This document shows positions 47,601 to 57,395 of a DNA stretch of 64,000 nucleotides, piece after piece. The stretch is from assembly GCA_021776565.1 (NCBI GenBank), contig JAJFFQ010000034.1, forward strand, positions 1 through 64,000, in the 5' to 3' direction. A program made the translations under genes and the position numbers. Position 1 is the first letter of the stretch; each line of letters starts with the position of its first letter. This DNA is from Robiginitomaculum sp. GTDB lineage: Bacteria > Pseudomonadota > Alphaproteobacteria > Caulobacterales > Maricaulaceae. The notes below the pieces were generated by a model, which was not told where the DNA came from, did no database searches, and saw only the letters and a list, made by a program, of their open reading frames with translations.

Positions 47601-50429
47601 TTATTCTGCCGCATCGATAATGGAGGGGTGATGCTCGTTATCGTGCGCGTTTTGCCAGTCTGAAAGATGGTTTGCCGGATGAATCTGAACGGCGGTGACT
47701 TTGTATTCAGGGCAGGATGTGGCCCAGTCAGATAGCTCTGTAGTGATAATGTTGGCCCCGGATTCGGGATGATGAAACGTGGTGTAGACCACGCCCGGCT
47801 GAACCCGTTCTGATATTTGCGCACGCAGGGTTGTCTCGCCCTTGCGAGAGCGGATAACCACCAGATCACCGGTGCGAATGCCGCGCATTTGTGCGTCCGA
47901 TGCATGAATTTCCAGCTCATCACGCTCGGCCCAACGCTGGTTTTGTGTGCGCCGGGTTTGCTGGCCGACATTATACTGGCTGAGCAACCGCCCGGTGGTC
48001 AGCAATAGCGGGAATTTGCGATTAGCCCTCTCTGGCGTCGGGGTGAACTCTGTCAGAATAAACAAGCCTTTCCCGCGCACAAATTCCTGTTCGTGCATAA
48101 TTGGTGTGCCATCAGGTGCATCTTTGGTGCAGGGCCATTGCACCGATCCTTTTTCATCCAGCATTGCAAAACTAACAGCACTTAAGGACGGTGAAAGACG
48201 GGCAATCTCGTCCATGATCTCAGATGCAGAGTTGTAATTCATTTCATAGCCCATGGCGGCGCTAAGGCCTGCCGTAGCCTCCCATTCGCTTAACCCCGTG
48301 GGCGAGGGGGCAACAGGACGAACGCGGTTTATGCGCCGTTCGGCATTGATAAAGGTGCCATCTTTTTCAAGAAATGACGTTCCGGGCAGAAAAACATGGG
48401 CAAAGCGAGCCGTCTCATTGAGGAATAAATCCTGAACGATAATACAGTCCATAGCGCGCAAGGCAGCCTCGACGTGCAAGGTGTTGGGGTCACTCTGGGC
48501 TATGTCCTCGCCCTGAATGTAAAGGCCTTTGAAGGTTCCACCGCAGGCGTCATCCAGCATGTTGGGGATGCGCAAACCCGGCTTGCCGTCCAGGGTGACG
48601 CCCCATTCGCCCTCAAACTGTGCCCGCGTAATGTCGTCGCTAACCGGGCGATACCCGGCGAACTCATGGGGAAAAGACCCCATGTCGCACGAGCCTTGCA
48701 CGTTGTTTTGTCCACGCATGGGGTTCACCCCAACGCCGGGCCGACCGATATTGCCTGTCGCCATGGCCAAATTAGCCATGCCCATCACCATGGTTGAACC
48801 CTGGCTGTGCTCGGTCACCCCCAGACCATAATAAATGGCAGCATTGGGTTCTTCTGCATACATGCGTGCGGCGGTGCGAATGTCCCGTGCTGCCACGCCG
48901 GTAATTTTGGCTATCGCTTCGGGTGCATTGTCTTCATGGGCAGCAAAGCGCCGCCATTGCTCGAATGATTGTGTATCGCATCGTGCCGCTACAAAATCCT
49001 CATCGACCAGGTTTTCGGTGACGATGACATGGGCGAAGGCATTGACCATGGCCACATTGGTGCCAGGTTTGAGTGCCAGATGATAATCGGCGCGAATATG
49101 CGGGGCGCTGACCAGTTCAATAGCGCGGGGATCCAGCACAATCAGTCTGGCCCCTTCGCGCAGACGTTGTTTCATCGCCGAGCCAAATACCGGGTGCGCC
49201 TCTGTGGGGTTGGCTCCGATGACCATAATGAGGTCTGCCTCGCGTACCGAGTCAAAGTTTTGTGTGCCGGCGCTCTCGCCAAATGTCTGTTTCAGGCCAT
49301 AGCCTGTAGGCGAATGACATACCCGGGCGCAGGTATCGACATTATTGTTACCAAAGGCAGCGCGGATCATTTTTTGTACCAGCCATACTTCCTCGTTGGT
49401 GCAGCGCGATGAGGTAATACCGCCAATGGCCCCTGCGCCATATTTTTCTTTTAAGGCCATCAGGCGTTTGGCAGCAAAGCTGAACGCCTTGTCCCAACTG
49501 ACCTCTTGCCAGTCATCGTCTATGGTTTCGCGGATCATTGGTTTGGTTTTGCGATCCGGGTGCGTGGCATAGCCCCAGGCAAAGCGGCCTTTGACGCAGG
49601 AATGACCATGATTGGCCTTGCCATCTTCGTCCGGCACCATGCGCACCACGGTATTGCCTTTCAGTTCTGCGCGAAACGAGCACCCAACCCCGCAATAGGC
49701 GCAGGTGGTTTTCACCACACGATCGGGAACGCCCAACTCTATGACTGACTTTTCCATCAAGGTGGCTGTGGGGCAGGCCTGTACACAGGCACCGCAGGAG
49801 ACACACTCACTATCAAAAAAGTCTGTGCCGCCAACGCTAACCTTGTTGGCAAAGCCGCGACCTTCAAGGGTTAGCGCCAGCGTACCCTGCACTTCATCAC
49901 AGGCGCGTACACAGCGGGCGCAAACAATACATTTGGCCGGATCAAAAGTGAAATACGGATTGCTCTGGTCTTTTTGGGCATCAAGATGGTTTTCACCAGC
50001 AATGCCATAACGCACATCACGTAGACCAACGCGCCCGGCCATGTCTTGCAACTCACAATCGCCATTGGCGGCGCAGGTCAGGCAATCAAGCGGATGGTCG
50101 GAAATATAAAGTTCCATCACCCCTTTACGCAAACGATTCAGGCGCGCCGTTTCAGTATGCACGACCATACCGTCCTCGGCTGGAGTGGTGCAGGAAGCTG
50201 GCGTGCCTTTGCGCCCTTCAATTTCCACCAGACAAAGACGGCAAGAACCAAGCGCCTTGAGGCTCTGGGTGGCGCACAGGCTGGGTACATCCGTGCCAAC
50301 AAGGCGTGCGGCACGCATCAATGAAGTGCCTTTGGGAACGCAAATTTCTATGCCATCAATGTTAAGCGAAACTGTTGCGACGGATGTTATTTCCGGGGTA
50401 CCCAGGTCAGTCGGTTTCAAAGTTCCCAT
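47601..50429 (-). CDS. fdsA: NAD-dependent formate dehydrogenase, alpha (molybdopterin) subunit
   Basis: This 942-residue catalytic subunit carries many cofactors. N-terminal 2Fe-2S cysteines lie in CATQSLKALGSCRLC, a His-Cys3 cluster in HPLDCLTCAANGDC, two 4Fe-4S ferredoxin clusters in CIVCARCVRAC and CVSCGACVQAC, and another in CAYCGVGCSF before the bis-MGD domain. The active site is RVCHSPTGYG with Cys, not selenocysteine, as metal ligand, so the enzyme should be the oxygen-tolerant Fds type. It oxidises formate to CO2 and passes electrons to FdsB for NAD+ reduction. In this cluster it finishes the oxidation of the methyl group. Confidence 0.94.
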   Translation of the reverse strand: MGTLKPTDLGTPEITSVATVSLNIDGIEICVPKGTSLMRAARLVGTDVPSLCATQSLKALGSCRLCLVEIEGRKGTPASCTTPAEDGMVVHTETARLNRLRKGVMELYISDHPLDCLTCAANGDCELQDMAGRVGLRDVRYGIAGENHLDAQKDQSNPYFTFDPAKCIVCARCVRACDEVQGTLALTLEGRGFANKVSVGGTDFFDSECVSCGACVQACPTATLMEKSVIELGVPDRVVKTTCAYCGVGCSFRAELKGNTVVRMVPDEDGKANHGHSCVKGRFAWGYATHPDRKTKPMIRETIDDDWQEVSWDKAFSFAAKRLMALKEKYGAGAIGGITSSRCTNEEVWLVQKMIRAAFGNNNVDTCARVCHSPTGYGLKQTFGESAGTQNFDSVREADLIMVIGANPTEAHPVFGSAMKQRLREGARLIVLDPRAIELVSAPHIRADYHLALKPGTNVAMVNAFAHVIVTENLVDEDFVAARCDTQSFEQWRRFAAHEDNAPEAIAKITGVAARDIRTAARMYAEEPNAAIYYGLGVTEHSQGSTMVMGMANLAMATGNIGRPGVGVNPMRGQNNVQGSCDMGSFPHEFAGYRPVSDDITRAQFEGEWGVTLDGKPGLRIPNMLDDACGGTFKGLYIQGEDIAQSDPNTLHVEAALRAMDCIIVQDLFLNETARFAHVFLPGTSFLEKDGTFINAERRINRVRPVAPSPTGLSEWEATAGLSAAMGYEMNYNSASEIMDEIARLSPSLSAVSFAMLDEKGSVQWPCTKDAPDGTPIMHEQEFVRGKGLFILTEFTPTPERANRKFPLLLTTGRLLSQYNVGQQTRRTQNQRWAERDELEIHASDAQMRGIRTGDLVVIRSRKGETTLRAQISERVQPGVVYTTFHHPESGANIITTELSDWATSCPEYKVTAVQIHPANHLSDWQNAHDNEHHPSIIDAAE

Positions 50430-50438
50430 AAGCTTTTC

Positions 50439-51974
50439 CTATTTCGCCGCTACGTTTTGCTTCTCGGCAAAATCGTCCGGAAAGTGCAGTATAGCAGATT
50501 TTACCGGTATCGGTGTCATTGAACCCATGGCACAGGCAGAGCCATCCACCATCACCTCGCAAAGATCATCTACAAGGGTCAGGTCAGGCGTATCACTGGC
50601 CAGAGCCTCAGCGCCCCGTACCGAACCAATGCGACATGGCGTGCATTTGCCGCAGCTCTCATGAGCACAAAATTCAAACGCATAACGGGCTTGCTGGCGC
50701 ATGTCGGTGGTTTCATTAAAGACCACAATGCCGCCATGACCAATGCCAGCACCAATCGCTGTCATGGCTTCATAGTCCAGTGGTGTATCGTACAGTGAAG
50801 GCGGCAGATAAGCCCCTAACGGGCCACCGACTTGTATGACCTTTACTGGCAGGCCGGAGCGGGTGCCACCACCAAAACCCTCTAGCAGTTCGCGTAAAGA
50901 GCGCCCAAAGGGTAATTCTATAAGCCCGCCAAATTTCACATCGCCCGCAAGCTGAAAGGGTAAGGTGCCGGTGGAACGACCCATGCCCAGACCTGCGTGC
51001 CATTGACCACCTTTTGCCAATATGTCCGCCGTAGCGCACAGGGTGATAACATTATTGATGAGCGTTGGTTTGCCATGCAGCCCTTCCAGGGCAGGTAAAG
51101 GCGGTTTTGAACGAACGATACCACGTTTGCCCTCTACGCTTTCCATTAGTGCCGTTTCTTCGCCGCACACATATGAGCCACCGCCAACAAACACGGTGAG
51201 GGTAAAGTCTTTGCCACTGCCTTGTATATCCTTACCCAGCCAGTTGTTTTGTGTGGCAATTATTATGGCTTTTTCCAACACCCGTATTGATACAGGATAT
51301 TCAGAGCGCAAATAGATGATGCCTTCACGCGCACCGGTTGCCAGGCCGGCAATGGTCATGCCTTCGATCAGGCGAAATGGATCACCTTCCATAATCAGGC
51401 GATCAGAATATGTGCCTGAATCGCCTTCATCAGCATTGCATAAAATATACTTTTGCGGCCCCTTCGCGCCCAAAACTGTGCGCCATTTTATCGCCGCCGG
51501 GAACCCGGCACCGCCCCGCCCGCGCAGGCCTGAAGTTTGTACTTGGTCAATGATAGCGTCTGGTTTCAAGCCAAGTGCAACGCGTAACCCGCTAAAGCCG
51601 TCATGGGATTCATAGGCCGCAATATCGCAAGGGTCATAAAGACCGCATGTCTTGAAAATATAACGCTCCTGGGCTTTCAAATAAGGAATATTCTCTGTGA
51701 GGCCAAGGCATTTTTCATGTTTTTTCCCTTGCAAGAAACCCGATATAAACAATCCCGATACGTCGTTCATTGTGATATTACCATAGGCCATGCGCCCGGC
51801 CTTGGTTTCCACCTCAACCAATGGTTCCGCCCAACAAAGACCACGTGAACCGTTGCGAATAATTTCTACTTTTTCACCTCGGCTTTTAGCGACATTGGCA
51901 ATGGTGATGGCTACATCATCGGCACCCAGAGCGATGGCTAGCATGTCAGCAGGAATGAAGATGCGCGTGGTCAT
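50439..51974 (-). CDS. fdsB: NAD-dependent formate dehydrogenase, beta (FMN/NADH) subunit
   Basis: This 511-residue NuoF-like subunit has an N-terminal thioredoxin-like part, then the FMN/NAD site SGLRGRGGAGFPAAIKW and CNADEGDSGTYSDR, GAYICGEE-type VGGGSYVCGEETALMES, and the 4Fe-4S ligands ESCGKCTPCRIG with a further Cys in DGSACAMG. It receives electrons from FdsA and reduces NAD+. It precedes fdsA by 9 bp; a palindromic repeat separates it from fdsG. Confidence 0.94.
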   Translation of the reverse strand: MTTRIFIPADMLAIALGADDVAITIANVAKSRGEKVEIIRNGSRGLCWAEPLVEVETKAGRMAYGNITMNDVSGLFISGFLQGKKHEKCLGLTENIPYLKAQERYIFKTCGLYDPCDIAAYESHDGFSGLRVALGLKPDAIIDQVQTSGLRGRGGAGFPAAIKWRTVLGAKGPQKYILCNADEGDSGTYSDRLIMEGDPFRLIEGMTIAGLATGAREGIIYLRSEYPVSIRVLEKAIIIATQNNWLGKDIQGSGKDFTLTVFVGGGSYVCGEETALMESVEGKRGIVRSKPPLPALEGLHGKPTLINNVITLCATADILAKGGQWHAGLGMGRSTGTLPFQLAGDVKFGGLIELPFGRSLRELLEGFGGGTRSGLPVKVIQVGGPLGAYLPPSLYDTPLDYEAMTAIGAGIGHGGIVVFNETTDMRQQARYAFEFCAHESCGKCTPCRIGSVRGAEALASDTPDLTLVDDLCEVMVDGSACAMGSMTPIPVKSAILHFPDDFAEKQNVAAK

Positions 51975-51982
51975 GACATATT

Positions 51983-52052
51983 CCTCATGCTGAGCTTATC
52001 GAAACATAGGGTGCGTATATTTCTTTCATCCTTCGATAAATTCAGGATGAGG
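51983..52052. repeat. Palindromic repeat inside the operon (CCTCATGCTGAGCTTATCGAA type)
   Basis: CCTCATGCTGAGCTTATCG at 51983-52001 pairs imperfectly with CGATAAATTCAGGATGAGG at 52034-52052 across a 32-base loop. It is like the abundant intergenic repeat with CTTCGAYAA...TCAGGATGAGG found in many alphaproteobacteria. It fills the 91 bp between fdsG and fdsB and could stabilise or attenuate the mRNA. Confidence 0.75.
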
Positions 52053-52065
52053 GCGGCTGCATAGA

Positions 52066-52545
52066 TCATTCGCTCATCTCCGCCAGCCTGGCATCAAACG
52101 CGGCGGCATCAAGATGCGCGGCGGGCTTGCCATCGATCAATGCTGCCGGGCCGTTGGCGCAAAGACCAAGGCAATAAACACCTTCCAGGGTCAGTTGGCC
52201 GTCATTTGAGGTTTCCCCCAGTGCCAGGCCGGTTTTTTTACAGGCGTGAGCGGTTGTCGTACGCGCCCCAACCGCCTGACAAGCCTCTGCCTGACACAGA
52301 CGAATTGTATGGCGCCCATGTGGGGATGTACGAAAATCTTCATAGTATGAGATTACGCCCAGTACTTCAGCGCGGCTGCGCGCATAGGTGTGCATAAGAG
52401 GGCCGATCGCTGCATCGTCCACATAGCCGAACGTGTCGACAAGCGCCCGCAAGGCAGAGGTTAACGCACCGCCTTGCCTCTGGCATTGCACCATCAGGCC
52501 CAAAGCTTTTGTTTCATCCCAATGGCCTGAATTTTTGGCCATCAC
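52066..52545 (-). CDS. fdsG: NAD-dependent formate dehydrogenase, gamma (2Fe-2S) subunit
   Basis: This 159-residue NuoE-like subunit has a helical N-terminus and the four 2Fe-2S cysteines in [10 protein letters not shown] (84 and 89) and CLGLCANGP (125 and 129). It relays electrons in the Fds complex. Its ATG overlaps the folD stop by 4 bp, so folD and fds genes are translationally coupled, a direct link between THF chemistry and formate oxidation. Confidence 0.92.
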   Translation of the reverse strand: MMAKNSGHWDETKALGLMVQCQRQGGALTSALRALVDTFGYVDDAAIGPLMHTYARSRAEVLGVISYYEDFRTSPHGRHTIRLCQAEACQAVGARTTTAHACKKTGLALGETSNDGQLTLEGVYCLGLCANGPAALIDGKPAAHLDAAAFDARLAEMSE

Positions 52546-53438
52546 ACACCCTCCGGTACAGGCCAGTTCATACGCGCACAGGCTGCCAATACCGTATTGC
52601 GCAACAAACAGGCAATCGTCATGGGGCCAACACCGCCTGGCACCGGGGTAATAGCCGCCGCATTTTTGCTGGCGGCATCAAAATCTACATCCCCAACAAG
52701 GCGCGTTTTACCTTCCCCGCGCTCTGGTGCATCAATCCGGTTGATACCCACATCTATAACACAAGCACCGGGTTTAACCCAATCGCCTTTTATCATTTGC
52801 GCGCGGCCCACCGCCGCCACCAGTATATCGGCTGAGTGGCATAATGCTGGTAAGTCCCGGGTGCGGGAATGGGCGATGGTGACGGTGCAGTTTTGTTCAA
52901 GAAAGAGGTGTGCAGCCGGTTTGCCAACCAGTATGGAGCGTCCGACAATCACACAGAATTTCCCGGTTAGATCGCCCAGCACATCACGCGCCAGTATGAC
53001 GCAACCGGTTGGCGTGCAAGGTCGCAGACCTGGCTTGCCCAGCACCAAGCGTCCGGCACTGGCCTCCGTCAGACCATCCACATCCTTGGCCGGGTCTATT
53101 TGTTCGATCACAATGGCTTCCTGAATGTGCTTTGGTAAAGGTAACTGTACCAATATGCCATCGACATCAGGATCAGCATTCAGGCTTTGCACGAGCGCGA
53201 TCAACGTTTCCTCAGAAGCATCGGCATCCAGACGGTGCTCAATGGAACGCATTCCCACCTCTTGCGTCTGGCGGGCCTTGTTGCGTACATAGACATGACT
53301 GGCCGGATCATCACCGACCAGCACTACAGCCAGCGCGGGTGCGCGACCATGATCGGCTTTTATTTTGGCAACCGCATCACCAAGGCGCGCCCGCAGTGCA
53401 GTGGCAACAGCTTTGCCGTCAATAAGATTTTCATTCAT
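52542..53438 (-). CDS. folD: Methylene-THF dehydrogenase / methenyl-THF cyclohydrolase
   Basis: This 298-residue bifunctional enzyme converts 5,10-methylene-THF to 10-formyl-THF with NADP+. The catalytic lysine is in [13 protein letters not shown] near residue 56, VQLPLPKHI is the substrate site near 100, VIGRSxxVGKP-type [15 protein letters not shown] is the NADP loop, and [13 protein letters not shown] is the C-terminal signature. In this cluster it links MetF to Fhs. It lies 56 bp after the mttB stop. Confidence 0.95.
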   Translation of the reverse strand: MNENLIDGKAVATALRARLGDAVAKIKADHGRAPALAVVLVGDDPASHVYVRNKARQTQEVGMRSIEHRLDADASEETLIALVQSLNADPDVDGILVQLPLPKHIQEAIVIEQIDPAKDVDGLTEASAGRLVLGKPGLRPCTPTGCVILARDVLGDLTGKFCVIVGRSILVGKPAAHLFLEQNCTVTIAHSRTRDLPALCHSADILVAAVGRAQMIKGDWVKPGACVIDVGINRIDAPERGEGKTRLVGDVDFDAASKNAAAITPVPGGVGPMTIACLLRNTVLAACARMNWPVPEGV

Positions 53439-53494
53439 AAAAACATTTCCTTCATTGTGGCCAAAACCTATTCTGGGTTATCCTGCCAAGATGC

Positions 53495-55027
53495 TTAGCT
53501 TATGTTGGAATCTTCAAAGCTGCCCTTCCTGTCCTTCATGAACTGCAATAGCCTTGCATCCAGTTCCGGATCCAGTTCTGGCGGCACATAATCAGCAAGC
53601 ATTTGTTTGTATATTTTTTCTGCTCTCATTTGCGCGTCCTGCTCTCCGTCTTCCTGCCATTGTTCATAGCTGTTATTGTCTGAAATGGCAGAGCTGTAGA
53701 ATGCAGTCTTGAAATTGGCTTGCGTATGCTCACACCCCAGAAAATGCTGGCCCGGCCCAACTTCACTAATGGCATCAAGCGCCTGTCCGTTTTGCGACAT
53801 ATCAACACCATTGGCATAAACCGCCATCATGCCCGCCTGATCTGTGTCCATAATAAATTTTTCATAGCCCATGGCCAGCCCGCCCTCGAGCCAACCTGCG
53901 GTATGAAGCATGAAATTAACCCCGGCCATCAGCCCGGCCTGTAACGTATTAGCGGCTTCATAGGCGGCTTGCGCGTCAGGAACCTTTGATGAAGTAAATC
54001 CGCCTCCACTGCGAAACGGTACACCAAGTCTGCGTGCCAAAGCCGCACCGATATTTATCACCAATGAGGCCTCTGGTGTACCAAAGGTTGGTGCGCCGGA
54101 TTGCATGGACATTGAGCTGACAAAATTGCCATAAATAACCGGTGCACCAGGGCGTATCAGTTGTGTCAGTGCCATGCCGACCATGCCTTCGGCCAAACTC
54201 TGCGCGGCAACGGCGGCAACCGTTACAGGTGACATGGCACCGGCCACAATAAACGGGCTTACCATTGCCGCCTGATTATGCCGCGCATAAACCTTCAACG
54301 CGCCAAGCATTACAGAATCAAAGGTCAGCGGCGAATTGGCGTTAATCAGATTAACCAGCACACAATTATCTTCAACGAAGTCTTCACCAAAAACGATCTT
54401 GACCATGGACACAGAATCTTCGGCGCGCTGCGGCGCGGTAACTGACCCCATGAAGGCTTTATCAGAATACTTTATATGGCTGTAAACCATATCAAAATGG
54501 CGCTTGTTTACCGGTAGATCCACCGGCTCGCATACCGTACCACCTGAGTGGTGCAGGGTTGGTGACATATAAGCCAGCTTGATGAAATTTTGAAAATCAC
54601 TGATGGTTGCATATCGTCGCCCCTCTTCACGTGAGTAGATAAAAGGTGACCCATAGGCTGGCACAAGCACTGTATTGTTACCGCCTATGACAACGTTGTT
54701 GTCTGAATTTCGTGCATGTTGTGTAAAGAGAGCAGGTGCATTTTTTTGAATAATTTCTCGGCACATACCGCGCGGGAACTGCAACCGCTCACCATCGGCA
54801 CTGGCACCGGCAGCTACAAAAAGCTTAATGGTTTCCGGGTCTTCTTTTATGTCTACACCAACGGTCTCAAGTATGGTGTCGGCATTATGCTCAATTTGTG
54901 CCAGATCAGCCTTACCCAACACCTCATAGGGTTGAATTTTACGGACAATAAATGGTGCTAATTTTGGCTTAACCTCTACCCCCTGTTTTCTGCCCCGGCG
55001 TCCACCTCTTCTTGCTCTTTGTGCCAT
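53495..55027 (-). CDS. mttB: MttB-family corrinoid methyltransferase, non-pyrrolysine
   Basis: This 510-residue protein belongs to the trimethylamine methyltransferase superfamily (COG5598). Recognisable parts are GVDIKEDPETIKLF, YGSPFIYSREEGRRYATISDFQNF, GAPTFGTPEASLVI and SGGGFTSSKVPDAQAAYEA. The reading frame has no in-frame TAG, so it is of the pyrrolysine-free kind; the studied examples demethylate glycine betaine (MtgB), proline betaine or carnitine rather than trimethylamine. It should hand the methyl to the corrinoid protein at 60473. The first 22 residues are strongly basic (MAQRARRGGRRGRKQG). The ATG overlaps the RACo stop (TAATG), with AGGAG upstream. The exact substrate cannot be told. 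Confidence 0.9.
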   Translation of the reverse strand: MAQRARRGGRRGRKQGVEVKPKLAPFIVRKIQPYEVLGKADLAQIEHNADTILETVGVDIKEDPETIKLFVAAGASADGERLQFPRGMCREIIQKNAPALFTQHARNSDNNVVIGGNNTVLVPAYGSPFIYSREEGRRYATISDFQNFIKLAYMSPTLHHSGGTVCEPVDLPVNKRHFDMVYSHIKYSDKAFMGSVTAPQRAEDSVSMVKIVFGEDFVEDNCVLVNLINANSPLTFDSVMLGALKVYARHNQAAMVSPFIVAGAMSPVTVAAVAAQSLAEGMVGMALTQLIRPGAPVIYGNFVSSMSMQSGAPTFGTPEASLVINIGAALARRLGVPFRSGGGFTSSKVPDAQAAYEAANTLQAGLMAGVNFMLHTAGWLEGGLAMGYEKFIMDTDQAGMMAVYANGVDMSQNGQALDAISEVGPGQHFLGCEHTQANFKTAFYSSAISDNNSYEQWQEDGEQDAQMRAEKIYKQMLADYVPPELDPELDARLLQFMKDRKGSFEDSNIS

Positions 55028-56994
55028 TATAATGTCTCCTGAGTTTTAACACGGGTATGGCGCTGTCGCCGTCGTGTTCTGCTCTGCCCTGAGGCAGCCG
55101 GTGCCGTAGGGAAGCGCATTGCACCTACAAAATAGTCCTGAAATTTTGGCTCCATTGCCGTTTCAAGTTTTTCGATATGTTTGACCGCTTCAATGATGCG
55201 GGCTTTCTCGTCAATATTCAAAAGTGCCATGGCAGCACCCATGCCAGCGGCATTGCCAATAGAGTGAATGGTCTGTGCCGCAGCACCCGGAATAATGCCG
55301 ATCTGCGCCACATAGCGCGGGTCAAGGTGTGTTCCAAAAGCCCCGGCCAGTAATACCTCATCAAATTCAGCACATGATAAATGCTCAGACAATAGGCTGA
55401 CCCCGGCGCTGAGTGCCGCTTTGGCAAGTTGCACTGCGCGAATGTCGGTTTGCTTGATAATGATCGGATTATCATGCCGGTTCACCAACAGGTATTTCCA
55501 GCTTTTCCCGTCTTGTATAAACCGGTCAGGGGCAGCATCGGGGATAAACAAACCGCTTTCGTCAATCAATCCGGCACTGGCAAGTTCTACCATAACCTCA
55601 AAAATCCCTGATCCGCAAATCCCGGTGATGTTATGGGCAGAAAATTCAGGTGCGTTATCACAGAGCCATTCATCATGACCGATGATTTTGAACCTGGGTT
55701 GTTTGGTCTTGGCATCAATGCGTACCCGCTCAATGGCGCCAATACTGGCTCGCACACCATGGCTGATCTCGGCCCCCTCAAAAGCCGGGCCTGTGGGCGA
55801 GGAAGCCGCCGCCACCCGCCCATTATGGCTGAGCACAATTTCAGCGTTAGTGCCAATATCCACAAGCAGAACCGAACGGTCTTTCATTGCCTCTATTTGT
55901 GTCAGGTATGCCCCGGTTGTATCCGCGCCAACATGCCCGCCGATCAAGGGCAGAAAAGAAAGACGTGCTGCATCAGTCAGGCCAAGGTTAAAATTTTGCG
56001 CCGAAAACTCCACCCAATCCTTGACGGTCAGGGTAAATGGTGCCTGACCAAGTTCGACCGGGGGCAGGCCCAAAAAGAAATGATGCATGATCGGATTGCC
56101 CACGGCCACCAGTTCAAGCAATTGTTCTGACTTGATCTCAAGCATCGTGATGGCATCTTGAAGCATCAGAGCAATTTGCTCTCGAATGGCGGCGGTCAGT
56201 TTATGTTCGCCTCCCTTGTTCATCATGATGTAGGAGACCCGGCTCATCAGGTCTTCGCCAAAGCGAATTTGAGGGTTCATTGCCGCTTTTTCATAGACCA
56301 GAGTGCCGCAGGATAAATCATAGACATAAAGCGCAACTGATGTTGACCCGATGTCGATCGCGGCACCGTAAACATTGTAGGCCGATGGTGGCCAAACATC
56401 AATGATCTGGCAATCATCGCGCACCACAGCAATCAGAGATCGCTCGTTTTGTGCAAGGACGCTCTGTAGTTTGACAAGCACCCCGTGCACCGGTTTGGCA
56501 TGCACGCCAAAGGCTTCAAGAGCAAGGCTAAGCGCCTCGGCATCACTGGGATTGTCATCAAGTTCTGGTCGTGCCAGCTTGCACATCAGCAGTTTTACGG
56601 ATGGGTTGATGTCTGTTGTGATCTGCGTACTCTTTTTGGAAATACTGATCTGATGTTCCTGGCTGTCATCTGGCACTTCAACAACCAGATCACCACGTAT
56701 TTTTGCCCGACAAGCCAAACGCCGATCCTGTGGCAGCTGCCCTTCGGCAATCGCCCTCTTTTCTGTCGGTGTTAGCTCCCCAAGGTGGGTTTCTAATACA
56801 TTCAGCCTGAATTTTGCGTGCTTGCCCGATGAAAGCTTTATCTGACAACGTTTGCACAAACCTTTGCCACCACAGATCGAGCGCATATCCACCCCGGCCT
56901 GTAGTGCCGTGTCATAGAGATTTTCACCATCACTGACTTTGGTGCGAATACCTGACGGGGTGAAAATCACTGTATGTGAAGGCATCGCGTTCAT
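55027..56994 (-). CDS. RACo-like reductive activator of corrinoid proteins
   Basis: This 655-residue protein combines an N-terminal 2Fe-2S ferredoxin domain (C41, C47, C50 in CGGKGLCKRC, and C95 in RRLACRAK) with a middle linker and a C-terminal ASKHA ATPase (DUF4445/COG3894). ATPase landmarks are AAIDIGSTSVALYVYD, LLVDIGTNAEIVL and ITGICGSGIFEV. Such proteins (RACo, RamA-like) use ATP and a low-potential electron to bring oxidised Co(II) back to Co(I). They are needed because the corrinoid cofactor is regularly oxidised. The C-terminal tail is Arg-rich (SRTRRRQRHTRVK). It overlaps its neighbours by one base each. Confidence 0.9.
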   Translation of the reverse strand: MNAMPSHTVIFTPSGIRTKVSDGENLYDTALQAGVDMRSICGGKGLCKRCQIKLSSGKHAKFRLNVLETHLGELTPTEKRAIAEGQLPQDRRLACRAKIRGDLVVEVPDDSQEHQISISKKSTQITTDINPSVKLLMCKLARPELDDNPSDAEALSLALEAFGVHAKPVHGVLVKLQSVLAQNERSLIAVVRDDCQIIDVWPPSAYNVYGAAIDIGSTSVALYVYDLSCGTLVYEKAAMNPQIRFGEDLMSRVSYIMMNKGGEHKLTAAIREQIALMLQDAITMLEIKSEQLLELVAVGNPIMHHFFLGLPPVELGQAPFTLTVKDWVEFSAQNFNLGLTDAARLSFLPLIGGHVGADTTGAYLTQIEAMKDRSVLLVDIGTNAEIVLSHNGRVAAASSPTGPAFEGAEISHGVRASIGAIERVRIDAKTKQPRFKIIGHDEWLCDNAPEFSAHNITGICGSGIFEVMVELASAGLIDESGLFIPDAAPDRFIQDGKSWKYLLVNRHDNPIIIKQTDIRAVQLAKAALSAGVSLLSEHLSCAEFDEVLLAGAFGTHLDPRYVAQIGIIPGAAAQTIHSIGNAAGMGAAMALLNIDEKARIIEAVKHIEKLETAMEPKFQDYFVGAMRFPTAPAASGQSRTRRRQRHTRVKTQETL

Positions 56995-57395
56995 TACCGA
57001 ATACCACCTTCGGGGTATTGATCGTATTGAGGTAAATCATCTGAGATTTTGTAATAATTTGGCTTTTCGCCAACAAAGATGTGGCCCTTGACATCCAGGC
57101 CAACAGGGTCAGCAAAATTGCCGATGAGAATACTGATCGAGCCGCTATCTTTCTTGTTCCAGAACATAAGACTATTGCATGTTGTGCAATGCCCGGACTC
57201 TGTCTGGCTGGAAACAGGTGACCAGCTAATATCGCCAGCATATTCCAGATTGTTTTGCGAAACACCTGCAGCTGCAACAATATGACCGGAAAGGTGCTGG
57301 CATTGTTTGCAATGGCAATACCAGATATCCGAAACATCTTCGGCGGCAAACGTTACTTCGCCGCATAGACAGCTGCCATGGTAAATTTTATGCAC
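56994..57395 (-). CDS. GFA-family (glutathione-dependent formaldehyde-activating enzyme-like) protein
   Basis: From GTG 57393-57395 this gives 133 residues; the longer frame from 57488 overlaps the methyltransferase gene by about 100 bp and the added residues do not fit. The zinc-binding pattern of the GFA/CENP-V fold is present: GSCLCGEVTF, WYCHCKQCQHLSG and HCTTCNSLMFW. The founding member speeds formaldehyde-glutathione adduct formation, but most members have no known role. Its place inside a C1 operon suggests formaldehyde capture or a structural zinc role. It overlaps the upstream methyltransferase stop by 8 bp. Confidence 0.72.
   Translation of the reverse strand: MHKIYHGSCLCGEVTFAAEDVSDIWYCHCKQCQHLSGHIVAAAGVSQNNLEYAGDISWSPVSSQTESGHCTTCNSLMFWNKKDSGSISILIGNFADPVGLDVKGHIFVGEKPNYYKISDDLPQYDQYPEGGIR

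Noticed and set aside
53495-55027. Pyrrolysine-containing trimethylamine methyltransferase
   Set aside because: The frame is continuous for 510 codons with no in-frame TAG, and no pyl genes are present in the window.
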